A stretch of DNA of 64,000 nt. It comes from Zhengitettix transpicula (Eukaryota > Arthropoda > Insecta > Orthoptera > Tetrigidae). The stretch spans positions 88,725,129 to 88,789,128 of the forward strand of contig CM073592.1 in NCBI GenBank assembly GCA_037074705.1, read 5' to 3'. The notes under the pieces were generated by a model. It had not been told where the DNA came from and ran no database searches. It worked only from the letters and a program-made list of their open reading frames with translations. Numbering within the stretch: the first letter of the stretch is position 1; each line of letters begins with the position of its first letter. Both the position numbers and the translations under genes were made by a program. This document shows positions 37,157 through 47,790 of the stretch, in pieces.

Positions 37157-37858
37157 AAAAGTAATGATCAACAATTGTGGTTATTTAATTTTAAAACATA
37201 ATCAATTTTTAACAAACAAAATTTATTTATTAATTTGTGGCTTCTAAAATTTACAAACAAATACAATAAAATGAAAATCTCTTAATCTCTCAGAGTCTTA
37301 ACTAGGTTTGATGATTTACAGTGAAAATTATTGAATGATCTTATTAACAAAACAGTTTAAAATTTACTTCAAAATAATGTGCTGATAAATCAAAGAAAAG
37401 CTATAAGAAAAGCGAACGAAATTTGACTTTACCCTTTTAGTTAGCGTTTACAGATTTTATTAAGGTTTTGGTTACTTACGTATCGTTCGGCTGGTACCAG
37501 CATTCTTTTAGCGCTTCAAAGTACACTATATTGCAAAATTTTTACACAGATTCTAATTTTTTCTCACAGATTCTACACTTATGAAGTTGAAATGCGATTA
37601 CTAGGCTCCCAGGAACTCGGATGATCCTCCTAATTGGTCGGCTATCTGATGGCGTTTTCCCTCAGCACGAAAATGTTCAAGTTCTTTATAATGAGGCAAA
37701 CGCTGGCTTCCGTTGGCTAATTGTTAGCACGTCTACTCGGTCCAACTAACTGCTTGCTTACAGGAATCTTATGAGTTGCAGATTTTTGCCTTTTACCGCA
37801 TTATTTATCGATTTGGATAGAAAACTTCTAAGTAGCTCGGCGAAGATTTACTTTTTAA

Positions 37859-37970
37859 AATGTCTCTCCTTTCGTGGCTGACCGTAGACGTTGACTACTT
37901 TTACAATGTCTCTCCTATCGTGGCTGACCGTAGACGTTGACTACTTTTACAATGTCTCTCCTCTCGTGGT
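37859..37970. repeat. 46-base tandem repeat inside LTR A
   Basis: Units starting AATGTCTCTCC at 37859, 37905 and 37951 carry TCGTGGCTGACCGTAGACGT. The first two are nearly identical and the third is partial. It lies near the U3 end of the LTR, where enhancer-like repeats are common. Confidence 0.9.
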
Positions 37971-38144
37971 AGACTGAAGACTGCACATACTTTTGCGCGC
38001 GTAATCGCCATTCCGAAACCTCAATAATAGAAACAGAGCTCGCCACTCATTGTCGCTCTGCTCGCTCTCGCTATAATTCACACTGTTAGCTAACAATTCA
38101 AATGATTTAAAAACAATTAATGGCTTAATTAATACTATATATAT

Positions 38145-39501
38145 TGTAATAACCACAAAAGGGTCTAAATAAAAAATTATATTAGCTTTGATTTTAACAA
38201 ACAAATTTATTAACACAAGAAGAAATTTACAATTGATTTTATATTCTATTATAATAAGAAATTATTGCTCTCATGGGTCTCTACTGGGTTTGACAACGGA
38301 CAGAATCGAACTATTTAAAAAGACCCAACCTTTAAGTTTTAAATTAAACAAAAGTATTTACTAAATTTATTAATGAACTTAACCTATAGATTGCTTCTAA
38401 ATTTATTATCAAAAGAAGAGAACTACATCTGACTGTTATCCTTTAATAACGTTTACATCTGTTAATATTATGCATTCCAACTTACGGTTTCTCAGGTTTA
38501 CTTCGACTCGTTCTTAAGACACTCACTTTATAGCCTTGACATTCACTCACTGACTCTAACACAATATCACTGGTTCGACGTGACACCCCTTGACGTCGTT
38601 GTTGCATCCAGGTCGCCTACCATCGAAGACAGGTCCAATTCTCCTACTCATACAGATAGAGCTTCTGTATTTTAAAAATGTTTATAGCTGTTATGGTTTT
38701 GCTGACTGACTAACTGTCTCTTCGATGCGTCCTCCGCCTCTCTCCCACGCTGTGTCTGTCTCCTCTCCCACGTTAACTCCAACTGTCTACACAATAGGTT
38801 ATTTCCCCTATATATACCACCAGCCTCCTTGTTTTTCTCTTGATGCAAAGTTTCGTCGCAACGGCGCGGTGACAGAATCCCATTACTGAAATTTACGTCC
38901 CGGCCACTGGGGTCTTTCCGCCTTCCGAAACCCGACAATCGTGACAGATCCAATTTGTCTTAGGACCTCTCCGCTCACAAGTGCGCGATACTAATTTCTC
39001 CAGATCCTAAGTCAACAAGTGCCTGGACCCTCATCATCCCAAGCAATTGCGCCATTCGACACGATTGCAGCTGCAGCATTTCGCCCCCGTAATTACTCAG
39101 GACTTGTCGGCCTCACCCGGCTCGCACAAAATCTTTTCTTCCAAGTCCCAAGCAACTACGCCACTTGTCAGGTCATTCGTCAGAGACAATAGCCTGTTCT
39201 AACATAGCCACTTTGGGAACATCTGCTCGCCCACGTTATGCGTTACGAATTCTTCACGCCGTTCCCCAAATCAATAAGTTACTGGACCCGTAATCACTCT
39301 TTAGACCTAATTGCCGCACCGTCACACTGTCTATACAAATTACGGCTTCCTCTCTGCCGCTCACCAGCACTCATCCTAGATAAATGTCTTACCGCTCCGT
39401 CTTGTCACCTCGTGACAGGACCCGCGGTTACTTTTCCCACGCATTCTCTTTACGACATGTGCGCTGTTTTTAATCCAATGCATTATATTAAATGCATTAC
39501 A
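38145..39501 (-). mobile_element. Gypsy-like solo LTR B (long variant)
   Basis: Reads TGTAATGCATTTAATATAAT from 39501 on the minus strand and ends GGTTATTACA at 38145. ATAT flanks both ends (38141-38144 and 39502-39505). Block 1 is at 38419-38457 and block 2 at 38270-38295. At 1.36 kb it is longer than its relatives because of a GC-richer U3 half (38570-39430). No primer-binding-like site follows, since the next bases are the shared TA spacer and LTR A. Confidence 0.75.
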
Positions 39502-41489
39502 ATATATATATGTCCTGTCACGAAATTAAATCATATAACATTTGAAAACAGGAGTGTATCGTACTGAGATGTGTGTTTAGAGTTTCTTATCTAATTATCT
39601 CGAAACTTTTTACTGTCCTGTACGGTTTAGGTACTTTCCAGGTAATTTTGTCTTCTTACCTCTACATTAAGTAAAATTCTAATTAAGTTTACTTGAGCAA
39701 GTTAAGTTCTTTATATTATTTGCGTGTGTAATACCTTATTACTCTATCTAGGTATTTCTGCCATTTGTATTATTGCTAGAGGAACTGTGAACTTGTGCCA
39801 AAATCTTTCTATTATTTTTCCGATTGATTTCAGAAAGGATTATTCATGTGCTGCAATTTTCGCTCGGCTGTACATTTGTTCAGTTCTTCTGACTACTTCT
39901 GAATCAATAGTTTCAATACATGCTTATAATGGAGGGTGGCAATCCTTAGCTGTACGCCAATCACCTTGAACGAATGCATCGGCCCATGTATGGGACCGTT
40001 GAAAGGCGGTCATCTTTCAAAAATGTCAGTCACGTTAATGCTAATTGCTGTTGAAACTTTCTAGCCGTCATTACGAAGTCATTGGAATAAAAACAATTTA
40101 TGAACGAACGAATAATTGCTTAAGATAGTTTTAGTGTTTGTATAAATTAGAAAAGCCACGTTTAAAATATCCGGAATTTTTTTTTTATCATTTTGTAAAT
40201 TGTTTCTTTTGAGTATTACTTTTACTGAATCTAAAATTGTAAACGCAAATGGTTTTTTGTTATTAAGCAATCTTATTTTGTGAATTAGGTCATTATTCCG
40301 TGTGTCTCTATGAGGTTTAGTATTAACTTATGTATTTAAGGTACCCTATGCGTTCGATAACATGATGTAACTGCAGTATGAGTCCGGAAGTTATAGTTGG
40401 GGGAAATTCGTTACATTTACTTCTTCCTGCAAGACCACTGTATTTGTGACATTTCGCTTTGTGATATAGAAGGGTCCAAGAAAATGAAATTCCAGCACCG
40501 AGACAGGTGCTAAATTTAGCTCCCCGACAAGTTTTATATAAATCGTCGTTGAAATTCCGGTTTACGAGACACAATGCGCAGCGGTAAAGTTGTCCATTAT
40601 GTGCGACTGCGAGTACCGGCAATTTACGCCCTACTGAGTCCGCCATAAAAGCGGCCAACTGTGACTGGGGTGGTGTCCGCATATGACACAACACAGCTAT
40701 TTACGGCCGTGCGAGAGATATCAGCCAGCACTTTATCACCGCCGCCTAACAGCCAATAACAAAATATCCATAAGGCTGAGTCTGCTTGCCACAAAGCCCC
40801 GTTTAGTGGGCTGGTGTGCTAAAGAGATTGAGGAGAATGAGTTACAGCCGCATCACGTGAAAGGAGTCCAGAATGAATCTGCAGTTATTTTACGGCCAAC
40901 ATTTTTTCGGCAACGATACTGTGATGTAAAATTGTTATGTAGTTATGACTTCAGCGCAGGCATCTATAACTATGTAACTCTTCTGCGCTGAAGTAAAGCT
41001 GGTTTAACAGAAAGGGAAAAACGGAGTTAACGTTTCAATAGTAGGGCTGGTGATAAAATAATACAACGATAATCTGTATGCAGTCACTTAATATCTACTC
41101 TAAGAGTGTAAATTTTTACTCCACATTTGTTCGTTATATTAAATTACTCGTAAGGCTGACAGACAGTAATGTAATAATTATAAAATATAAAAATATATTC
41201 ATAACAATGTGACTATATTTTCTGCATATTTTCGTAGTAATCTTTATTTTTATCTCAATTGTTAACATGTTTTTAGAAACTCGTGTATACTAGTCACAAG
41301 GAGAGTCTCCACTTCGAATCTTCGAGAAGTATTCGGCTGAGCTAGACCGTGCGTGCGTAGTGCACGTTACAAAAACCAATTTCCACAGCCTTTACGTGGC
41401 CATGTAATAAATTTGGTGAAGCAATTATAATGTATTTTAAATATTCATTTCGATAAACGTGCAGTACTATTATTCGGGGTTTGGGAGTA
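39502..41489. other. Unique DNA with a GC-rich island
   Basis: AT-rich at first. From about 40370 to 40880 it is GC-richer and unrelated to other repeats here, with frames on both strands (minus 40323-40694, 123 codons; plus 40683-40991, 102 codons) of unknown sequence. GCCATAAAAG, a Hox/caudal-type site, lies near 40643. A conserved regulatory element is possible but unproven. Confidence 0.4.
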
Positions 41490-41965
41490 TCAGGCTATAA
41501 TAGAATAGGAAGGTCTTTGAAAGGAGGACTGCAGAAGGGTAGACGAAGGTAGGCAAGCATTAACAACGGGCCCCCGTACTATGGTTTACATTTACGACAA
41601 GTAATGCGCAGGAAAAACCATAGAAAAATCTGCATTAGGTAGGTCGGGCATTTGGTACTTGTCCCACGCCCCTCGGATGACAGGAGAGGAGTTTGCTGTG
41701 GGGACGCAGTATTCCCTACTCCGTACTTCGACTAGTTTACGAGGCAACCAGCCGACTATTCCAACTGCTATATCGGGCAACTCTGACCGCATGCCCAAGG
41801 TCTGCGACCCCGGAACATACACCTCTCAAAACAGGCCGAGTTGCCTCGACGTGTTCAATAAACCAGAGAGAGGAGTAGGCATCCCCTTAGATAGCCTCCG
41901 CCAGAGTTCTTTGGAAAGTTCACCTACGATAGGGAAATGCTCTCACACGCTTCTTTTGCACTATT
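41490..41965 (+). repeat. Family B repeat, diverged copy
   Basis: AATAGGAAGGTCTTTGAAAG, CATTTGGTACTTGTCCCACG, GGAGAGGAGTTTGCTGTGGG and CCCAAGGTCTGCGACCCCGG follow the family order. The 111-codon frame at 41659-41994 is the counterpart of the frames at 18505 and 22816. It is followed at once by another copy in the same direction. Confidence 0.82.
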
Positions 41966-41984
41966 GTTTTTTTGGTTTTATTTA

Positions 41985-42478
41985 TAAGGTGTAGACAGGC
42001 TATGTATAGGGTAATCCACATAGTAGCAACTCCCCTCTTATAGCATAGGAACGGAATTTGAAAGAGGGGATGCGGAAGGGTGGAGGAAGGTAGCAAAGGG
42101 TTAACTAGGGCCCCCGGGCTATAGTTTAAGGATCCTACCCGGCATTCGCCTAAAAGTGATGCAGGACAAACCCTATAAAAACCTGCATCAGGTAGGTCGG
42201 GCATTTGCTACTTGTCCCATTCCCTTCCGATGGCGGGGGAGGGGTTTGCTGTGGGGCCGCAGCATTCCCTCGCCGTGCCTTGACCGGTTTAGGAGGCAGC
42301 TGGCCGACTATTCCCATAGGAATAGCGGACAACTCTTACCGTATGCCCAAGGTCTGCCATACCGGAACATACCTTAGTTCAAAAAACCAGAGAGATGTGA
42401 AGGCATCACGAAAGGTAGCCGCCGCCGGAGCTCTCTGGGAAGGTCTTCTGCACTATTATTTGGGCTTTCCATTATAGA
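41985..42478 (+). repeat. Family B repeat, second of a tandem pair
   Basis: Starts GGTGTAGACAGGCTATGTAT like the copy at 23396, includes GGATCCTACCCGGCATTCGC and CCGTATGCCCAAGGTCTGCC, and ends near CTGGGAAGGTCTTCTGCACT. The terminal CCTGCGAGAG hairpin is lost. Confidence 0.85.
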
Positions 42479-43591
42479 TATTTTAATAAGTTATACAAAT
42501 AACTAAAATTAATTGCTCAAATTTGTATTTAAAGAATGAATTTTCCGAAACGTAACTACTCTGGTCATTTTATTGAACCTTTATTTGATGTTTAAATTTT
42601 GATTTTTCTGCCAGTTTGGGCTCGGAAATTTTTCCCAACTGCACGTTAGTCGTGTGCCCGTTCATTTGGATTCAGTAATAATACAAGACAACAATTACCT
42701 AACTGATATCTACACGTTGCCATAGAACAGAATTATTTGTACAATCCAATGGTAATCAACAAATTATTACATCTTATTGAAATACAGCAAATTACCATGG
42801 ATTCTCATTTGTTATTGTACAGTTTTTCCTTAAGTTCATAAAACAAAAGTTTATAGACATCCAGTGACTTTTATTAAATGCAAAAAACATCAATATAAAC
42901 CGTTCGTCCGCGAAACTTCTTAACCCATTGGTTAACAAAACGTGATATATTATTAAATTGTTGAAATTTAAATAAATATATATTACAAGAATTAATTTGA
43001 CGCTACCAAATAGACTCTATTTCTTTAGAAAATTTTATTTTAAGTGTTTTTGGCCTGAAGGCTTCAATTATTGAAGCTGGTTCAGTTTCGTCTGAAGCAG
43101 AAAAATAAATACTTGCAAACTTAAGGAATAACTGAATACTGATGAATACAACAAATACGATGCGAATTTTTTCAGCACGCTGCTAGTACAACAGATCGAC
43201 TGCGCAGTGACGTCACGCGTGTTGCTGCGCAGTGCAAACTCGAGTTGCGTCTTCTATAGACACCAATCAGTCCAGCTAGGATTGTGAGTTTTACGCTATA
43301 TAATTCTGGGTTTCCGATATATTTTTCTGCTCTGATGTGGGCCACTCGTCTCACGAGTGCAAATTTACCAAATTAATTTTAGTTGAAGTCTAAATAAAGG
43401 AGTGGTGTTTCTGCTAAGCTTTGAACAGAAATTCAAGTAAATGAACTTCGTCTCTCAGTGTCACTATAAAAATATTATAACACTTTACCCTCCAATGAAA
43501 CGTATTCGTGTTACTACACACAAAGCTATTCATTGAGACAAACTTGAACAAAAGAGGTAAAATAGTTTTAAAAAATTCTATAATATATTAG
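42479..43591. other. AT-rich DNA, nothing recognised
   Basis: A GC-richer patch at 43180-43260 contains GCAGTGACGTCACGCG (TGACGTCA at 43208-43215) and two TGCGCAGTG words. No gene seen. Confidence 0.4.
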
Positions 43592-44324
43592 TGTAAAGAA
43601 TTATTTTTGTGGGCTATGTTTTTACGTTAAATCAAAATAAATATTTGACCAATAAAGAAATTTTATATAAGTTTATTAAAGTTAAACATGAAAACTCTTA
43701 TCTCAGGCACCTGTGGTTTTTACATATGTGTACTGCTATTCTGTGTTGTTTTGCTTGCTGTAGCTCTCGTACCGACGTACTGGCGTCGACTCAGGGGTTG
43801 ATCACTGGCTGAGGCGTCGGCCTCCGGGATTCAATGCTGGCAAGCCGTCGTACTAAATTGTGTGGTGCTATTCTGTGAACTCTTCACTAACCATTGTGGC
43901 CCCTTTCTCACGACGCTTCTGCCTCGAACTATATCAGAGACAACAACTTTACGGAGCCTCTCTTAATCACATCCACCAGCTTCGGTGATCGCAGAACAAC
44001 TGTCCAGTTTCAATAGCTTATCTCCGTCCCCTACATTATATCCTCCCATTCTTTTACTTTCTTCATTGTTAGAAAACTTCGTCGAAATGATTCTTCCATT
44101 GTCACAAGATTTATAGCACGCAGCTGCAGTTCCGTAGTCAACAATGACTTACTATTCTGTCATGTTGAGGCCAACAATCGAGACAGGACACGAAATTACT
44201 TGGATGGAAATATTTATCTCCTCCACCCCCACGCACGTGCACGATTTCGAATTCTCAAGACCACAGCAAACAACACTCCCGAGACAAAAAAAAACTTAAA
44301 CCTGAATACACTCGTTACATTACA
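43592..44324 (+). repeat. Family C repeat, copy 2 (LTR-like)
   Basis: Aligns with 15435-16266 from TGTAAAGAATTATT to GAGGCCAACAATCGAGACAG. It continues to TTACATTACA at 44324, which gives TG...CA ends. No clean target duplication is visible, so LTR status is tentative. Confidence 0.6.
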
Positions 44325-45419
44325 TTTTTATTTGATAAAGTAAAATTCTTCAAATAATTATTGAATCTCTATGCTGTTAACATAAAATGATCTACTTCTA
44401 AATCATAATCTTTCTATGGAGGAAATGAATTTGCTACGGTTTGCATGTTATCTTATTGCGTATTTTTCTTCATATTGACCTCTTATATGAATTCTTAACG
44501 ATCTTAGTAATTGTCGAGTTCTCGTTTTTTGCAGTTTTTCAAAAGCACAATTAGCTGATTCGCATTAGTTGAAATCTGAGATTAGCGAATTAAAATGTGT
44601 TGAAACATACATCAAATTTATTGTGAGTTGGCACTACCATTGACAACAATGCACCTCCTTTGTCGCATTGAGATGTCAACTTTGGCGAGTGTAAACTCCC
44701 GGAAGAAGCGTGCGGTGTTGGAGATTGGCGCTACAAAAGGTGGCTTATCTAACTGGCGCCACTCTCGAGCGCTCTCTGTCAATGTTTGCTCAGTCATTTC
44801 CGTGCAGTCACTCGCGCCTTTAGTTGGAAATGCTCGCGCAGCAGCCTATTCAACCGAGAGGGATTGTGCTCATAAGGTGGCACGTCTCTTAGAAATGTAG
44901 GCCTTTCACAAAGGGGGAAAGTAATTCCAGTTTTATTTTGACGACGACAACCAGCTGCACGCTCTGGAATATCGAATATTCGGGAGATCCTCGAAGAGTC
45001 GCAGATGTACACTGCTCAAATTAAGTTGTAAAATTATATTAAAATGAACGTGTAAAAAATTTTTTTTTCCACACCATTGTCACTTTAGATATTGATTCGT
45101 TTATGTTTAGAACAAAGCACGCTCCATATAGTCAATCAACTAGCTACTTCGGCTTTCAAGGCTGCTAAAGATAAAAATTAATTATTTTCGTTGCATCAAT
45201 GGTTATCAAGATTCTACAAATTGTGAAATTCTTCATAGCACATTTTATAAAAGTAAGCTCATAATTCAAAACCAAATTGAGCAATTTAAGAAACACTTAA
45301 TCAAATTAATAATCAGAAAATAAAAAAACTTAAGTTAAACAAATATATTGTGGTGTTCAGAAATGAAAGTTAATTTAATAAAAACCATGTTAAAATGTGG
45401 CACACGTTAAATCGTCTGT
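44325..45419. other. Non-coding DNA with a GC-rich island
   Basis: 44630-45010 is GC-richer, with frames of 90 codons (plus, 44628-44900) and 72 codons (minus) that are not recognised. No shared repeat. Confidence 0.4.
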
Positions 45420-46339
45420 TTGTAGTATTTTACGTCCAATAAAGAATGCAAAATCAATTAAAACAAACAATTAGCATTTATTAATCGCAAACAATTATAA
45501 ATTTACAAAAGTTATTTAGTCAGATAAATTTCAATTTACATTATTAATTAATCTTTTACAATAAAATGACTATATCTCAGGATCGTTTACTGGGCCTTTA
45601 ATAAAGAAAATACATGTTAACAATGAAATTTTATGAAGCTATCATATCAATAGATTATTAAAATGCAAAAACGTAAAATATGAACTTTAAATTCGGAACG
45701 AAATTCGAAATCTGACGACAATATCTTTACTTATGAGTTTACAGATAATAATTCTGTTAAAATTTACCTTACAGTCTCTGGTACTCAAGGAAATTGTCTC
45801 GTTCATACACACACACACTTATTACACTTTATAGACAGGTCATTTTACACACTGACTCTAATCAACACTTTTAGTTTGGCATTAGTTGATTCACTGTTCG
45901 TTTACGAAATCCTATTACCTCATTCCGAAGATTGTCAACTGCTGGATGCAGTTACCTGGGCTCCCAAGATTGACGAAATAGTCTGAATCGATTATACAAT
46001 AATTTAGACTCAACTCGCTTAATATTTAGCGTTGAATATTACGTAGTTATCTCAGAGACTGCAACTTGTAAAATGTTCCAACTGTTTTAGCTGTTGTATT
46101 AGATGTATCCAGGCACTTACTGGATTTTATACTTTTTGTCTGTCTACTGCTATATTTCCAAGACGACTTTACTGGAGCTCGCCTCCCAACAGACTCTTTA
46201 CTGCGCGTCTAGCGAACCAACCTCTACGATACCCACAAACATTGCATTCGTGCCACATTCTTGTGTACGACTTTATGCCGCTAACAATGCGAGTCCAAAT
46301 TTTTGTTTATTAATTAATTATTTCCTTTTAATTACCACA
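45420..46339 (-). mobile_element. Gypsy-like solo LTR, worn copy
   Basis: On the minus strand it begins TGTGGTAATTAAAAGG at 46339, next to ATAT. Block 1 is at 45696-45743 and block 2 at 45575-45601, both degenerate, with GGTACTCAAGG where the others have GGTACCAG. The other end, near TGTAGTATTTTACG, is uncertain. Confidence 0.55.
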
Positions 46340-46723
46340 ATATATTAAGAAGCTTATTTTCTCCTTTTCATTAGTGCTATCTTAAGCTGTTATCTAAAAC
46401 TGGGGTAGTTCATTATAACTCAGGAAGTATGTAAAATAGTTGTTCTTACTGTAGTAAGCGTATTCGTTTTAAAATTAAAATGTTTTATTCCTGGATAAAT
46501 TCGTTCGAATACTGAACTTGTCTATGCGTCAGAATAGTACATTTACTTGAATATGCGTCGGTGTATATATTATTTTTATTACGTAACCATATATATAAAT
46601 ATAATCAAATATGCCTTTATAAATAAATTTCTGACGTTGAGTATATGTTTATACATTTGGGTTGCCCGTCTGTGTAAATACTTAAGTTATTTCAAAAGTA
46701 ATTCACAACATTTATTTGAAAAA
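46340..46723. other. AT-rich DNA, nothing recognised
   Basis: Short unique stretch between an LTR and a family A repeat. Confidence 0.45.
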
Positions 46724-47790
46724 TAGCTGGATGCCCGGCGTTATCGGGTATTAATTTATATAAGCCCAAAAAGTAATTAATTCCTCATTAATTTATTCGT
46801 CTAGAAGTGATTTAACGAACCTATGCAGACGGAATGCTAATTTCATCATAACCCCTCAGTGCCATTAGAGAAGCATAAATATTCGCGACACCAAATATTA
46901 TCATACGTACACCTCAAAAAAATGTACTCGGTACCATAATAAGTAAAAAATGCACGCAGTTAAGAGACACTGATAATCCCGTCACTCCTACCCACAACTC
47001 TATAGGTGAAAGGTGTTTTGTCTAGACATTGTTTGTTACATATCGTATTATCTGTACAAAATATGATATAATTTTGTGCACATGTTTTCCAATGTGCGCG
47101 AAACAGTTTTCCCATTTCCAACCCCTACTCACATAAACCCCGGATTCGACTCCAATCTCGGTTGGTTTTGCTTTATGATGTAACGAACCTCCACCCCCAA
47201 CCTAAGAGCGCTCCCCACCATGCCGAAATAAGTTTCAATTAATCACAAACATCATCGGGAGAAACACTATCAAGCTAATTAACGCCTAAAATGTTTATTA
47301 TACGCAAATATAGGCTGTTTTAGCATGTATGAAAATTCCACCCCCGTCCTTGGGCGCTAACCGGCAAGTTGATTGTCTTAATGCAACTTAGTTTCATCCT
47401 TCACCCCGAATTTAACTCCAATTTAGGTTGTTTTCGCGTTATTTTTATGTAACGCCCTTCCACCACTACCCTGAAGGGTGCTCCTTTGCCATGTCGAAAG
47501 GGGTTGAAATTATACACAATCAACATCTGGAGAAGCAGTATCTATATCAATAAAGTTCTCGGTATTCACTCGGGTGTAGCATATTTAAACGCGACGTTTC
47601 GACGACTAAAATCTCTGTCGTCATCTTCTAGGCGAAGATAACGACAGAGATTTTAATCGTCGAAACGTCGCGTTTAAATATGCTACACCGAGAACTGTTT
47701 ATCGAACAATTATACCGGGAAAAACTTGAATCTTTAAGTATCAATCTCATTGATGGGGTCTGTTTGAAAAGAAATTATGTAGCATTGTAA
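46724..47790 (+). repeat. Family A repeat with two module units and a nested foldback
   Basis: Starts TAGCTGGATGCCCGGCGTTA. Two module units follow (CCCCGGATTCGACTCCAATC near 47138 and CCCCGAATTTAACTCCAATT near 47403; CATGCCGAAATAAG and CATGTCGAAAGGGG). The second unit is interrupted after GCAGTATCTATATCAA by the palindrome at 47554-47696 and resumes with TATCAATCTCATTGATGG at about 47741. The right end is unclear. Confidence 0.75.
47554..47696. mobile_element. Near-perfect foldback with hammerhead-like motif
   Basis: Arms 47574-47628 and 47634-47688 are complementary over 55 bases with two mismatches, around a five-base loop. An outer AGTTCTCG/CGAGAACT pair flanks a 12-base insertion in the left arm. 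Each arm reads GAAGATRACGACAGAGATTT then TARTCGTCGAAACGTCGCG in one direction, that is, (CT)GAAGA, a stem and CGAAACG. It is inserted in a family A repeat, and TATC-rich sequence on both sides suggests a target duplication. It is probably two Penelope-type ends head to head, without coding sequence. Confidence 0.8.

Larger units (their letters stand above)
37094..38135 (-). mobile_element. Gypsy-like solo LTR A with internal primer-binding-like site
   Basis: On the minus strand the element ends AATTGTTGATTATTACA at 37094, directly before ATAT; the start near 38135 is worn. Blocks shared with the other LTRs: block 1 at 37414-37452, block 2 at 37290-37314, GGTACCAG at about 37493. An earlier LTR-like end (minus strand GTTGATCATTAC, 37161-37172) is followed by a primer-binding-like site and about 44 bases before the final TTACA. 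No internal coding region adjoins it. It lies next to LTR B, separated only by TATATATAT. Confidence 0.72.
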
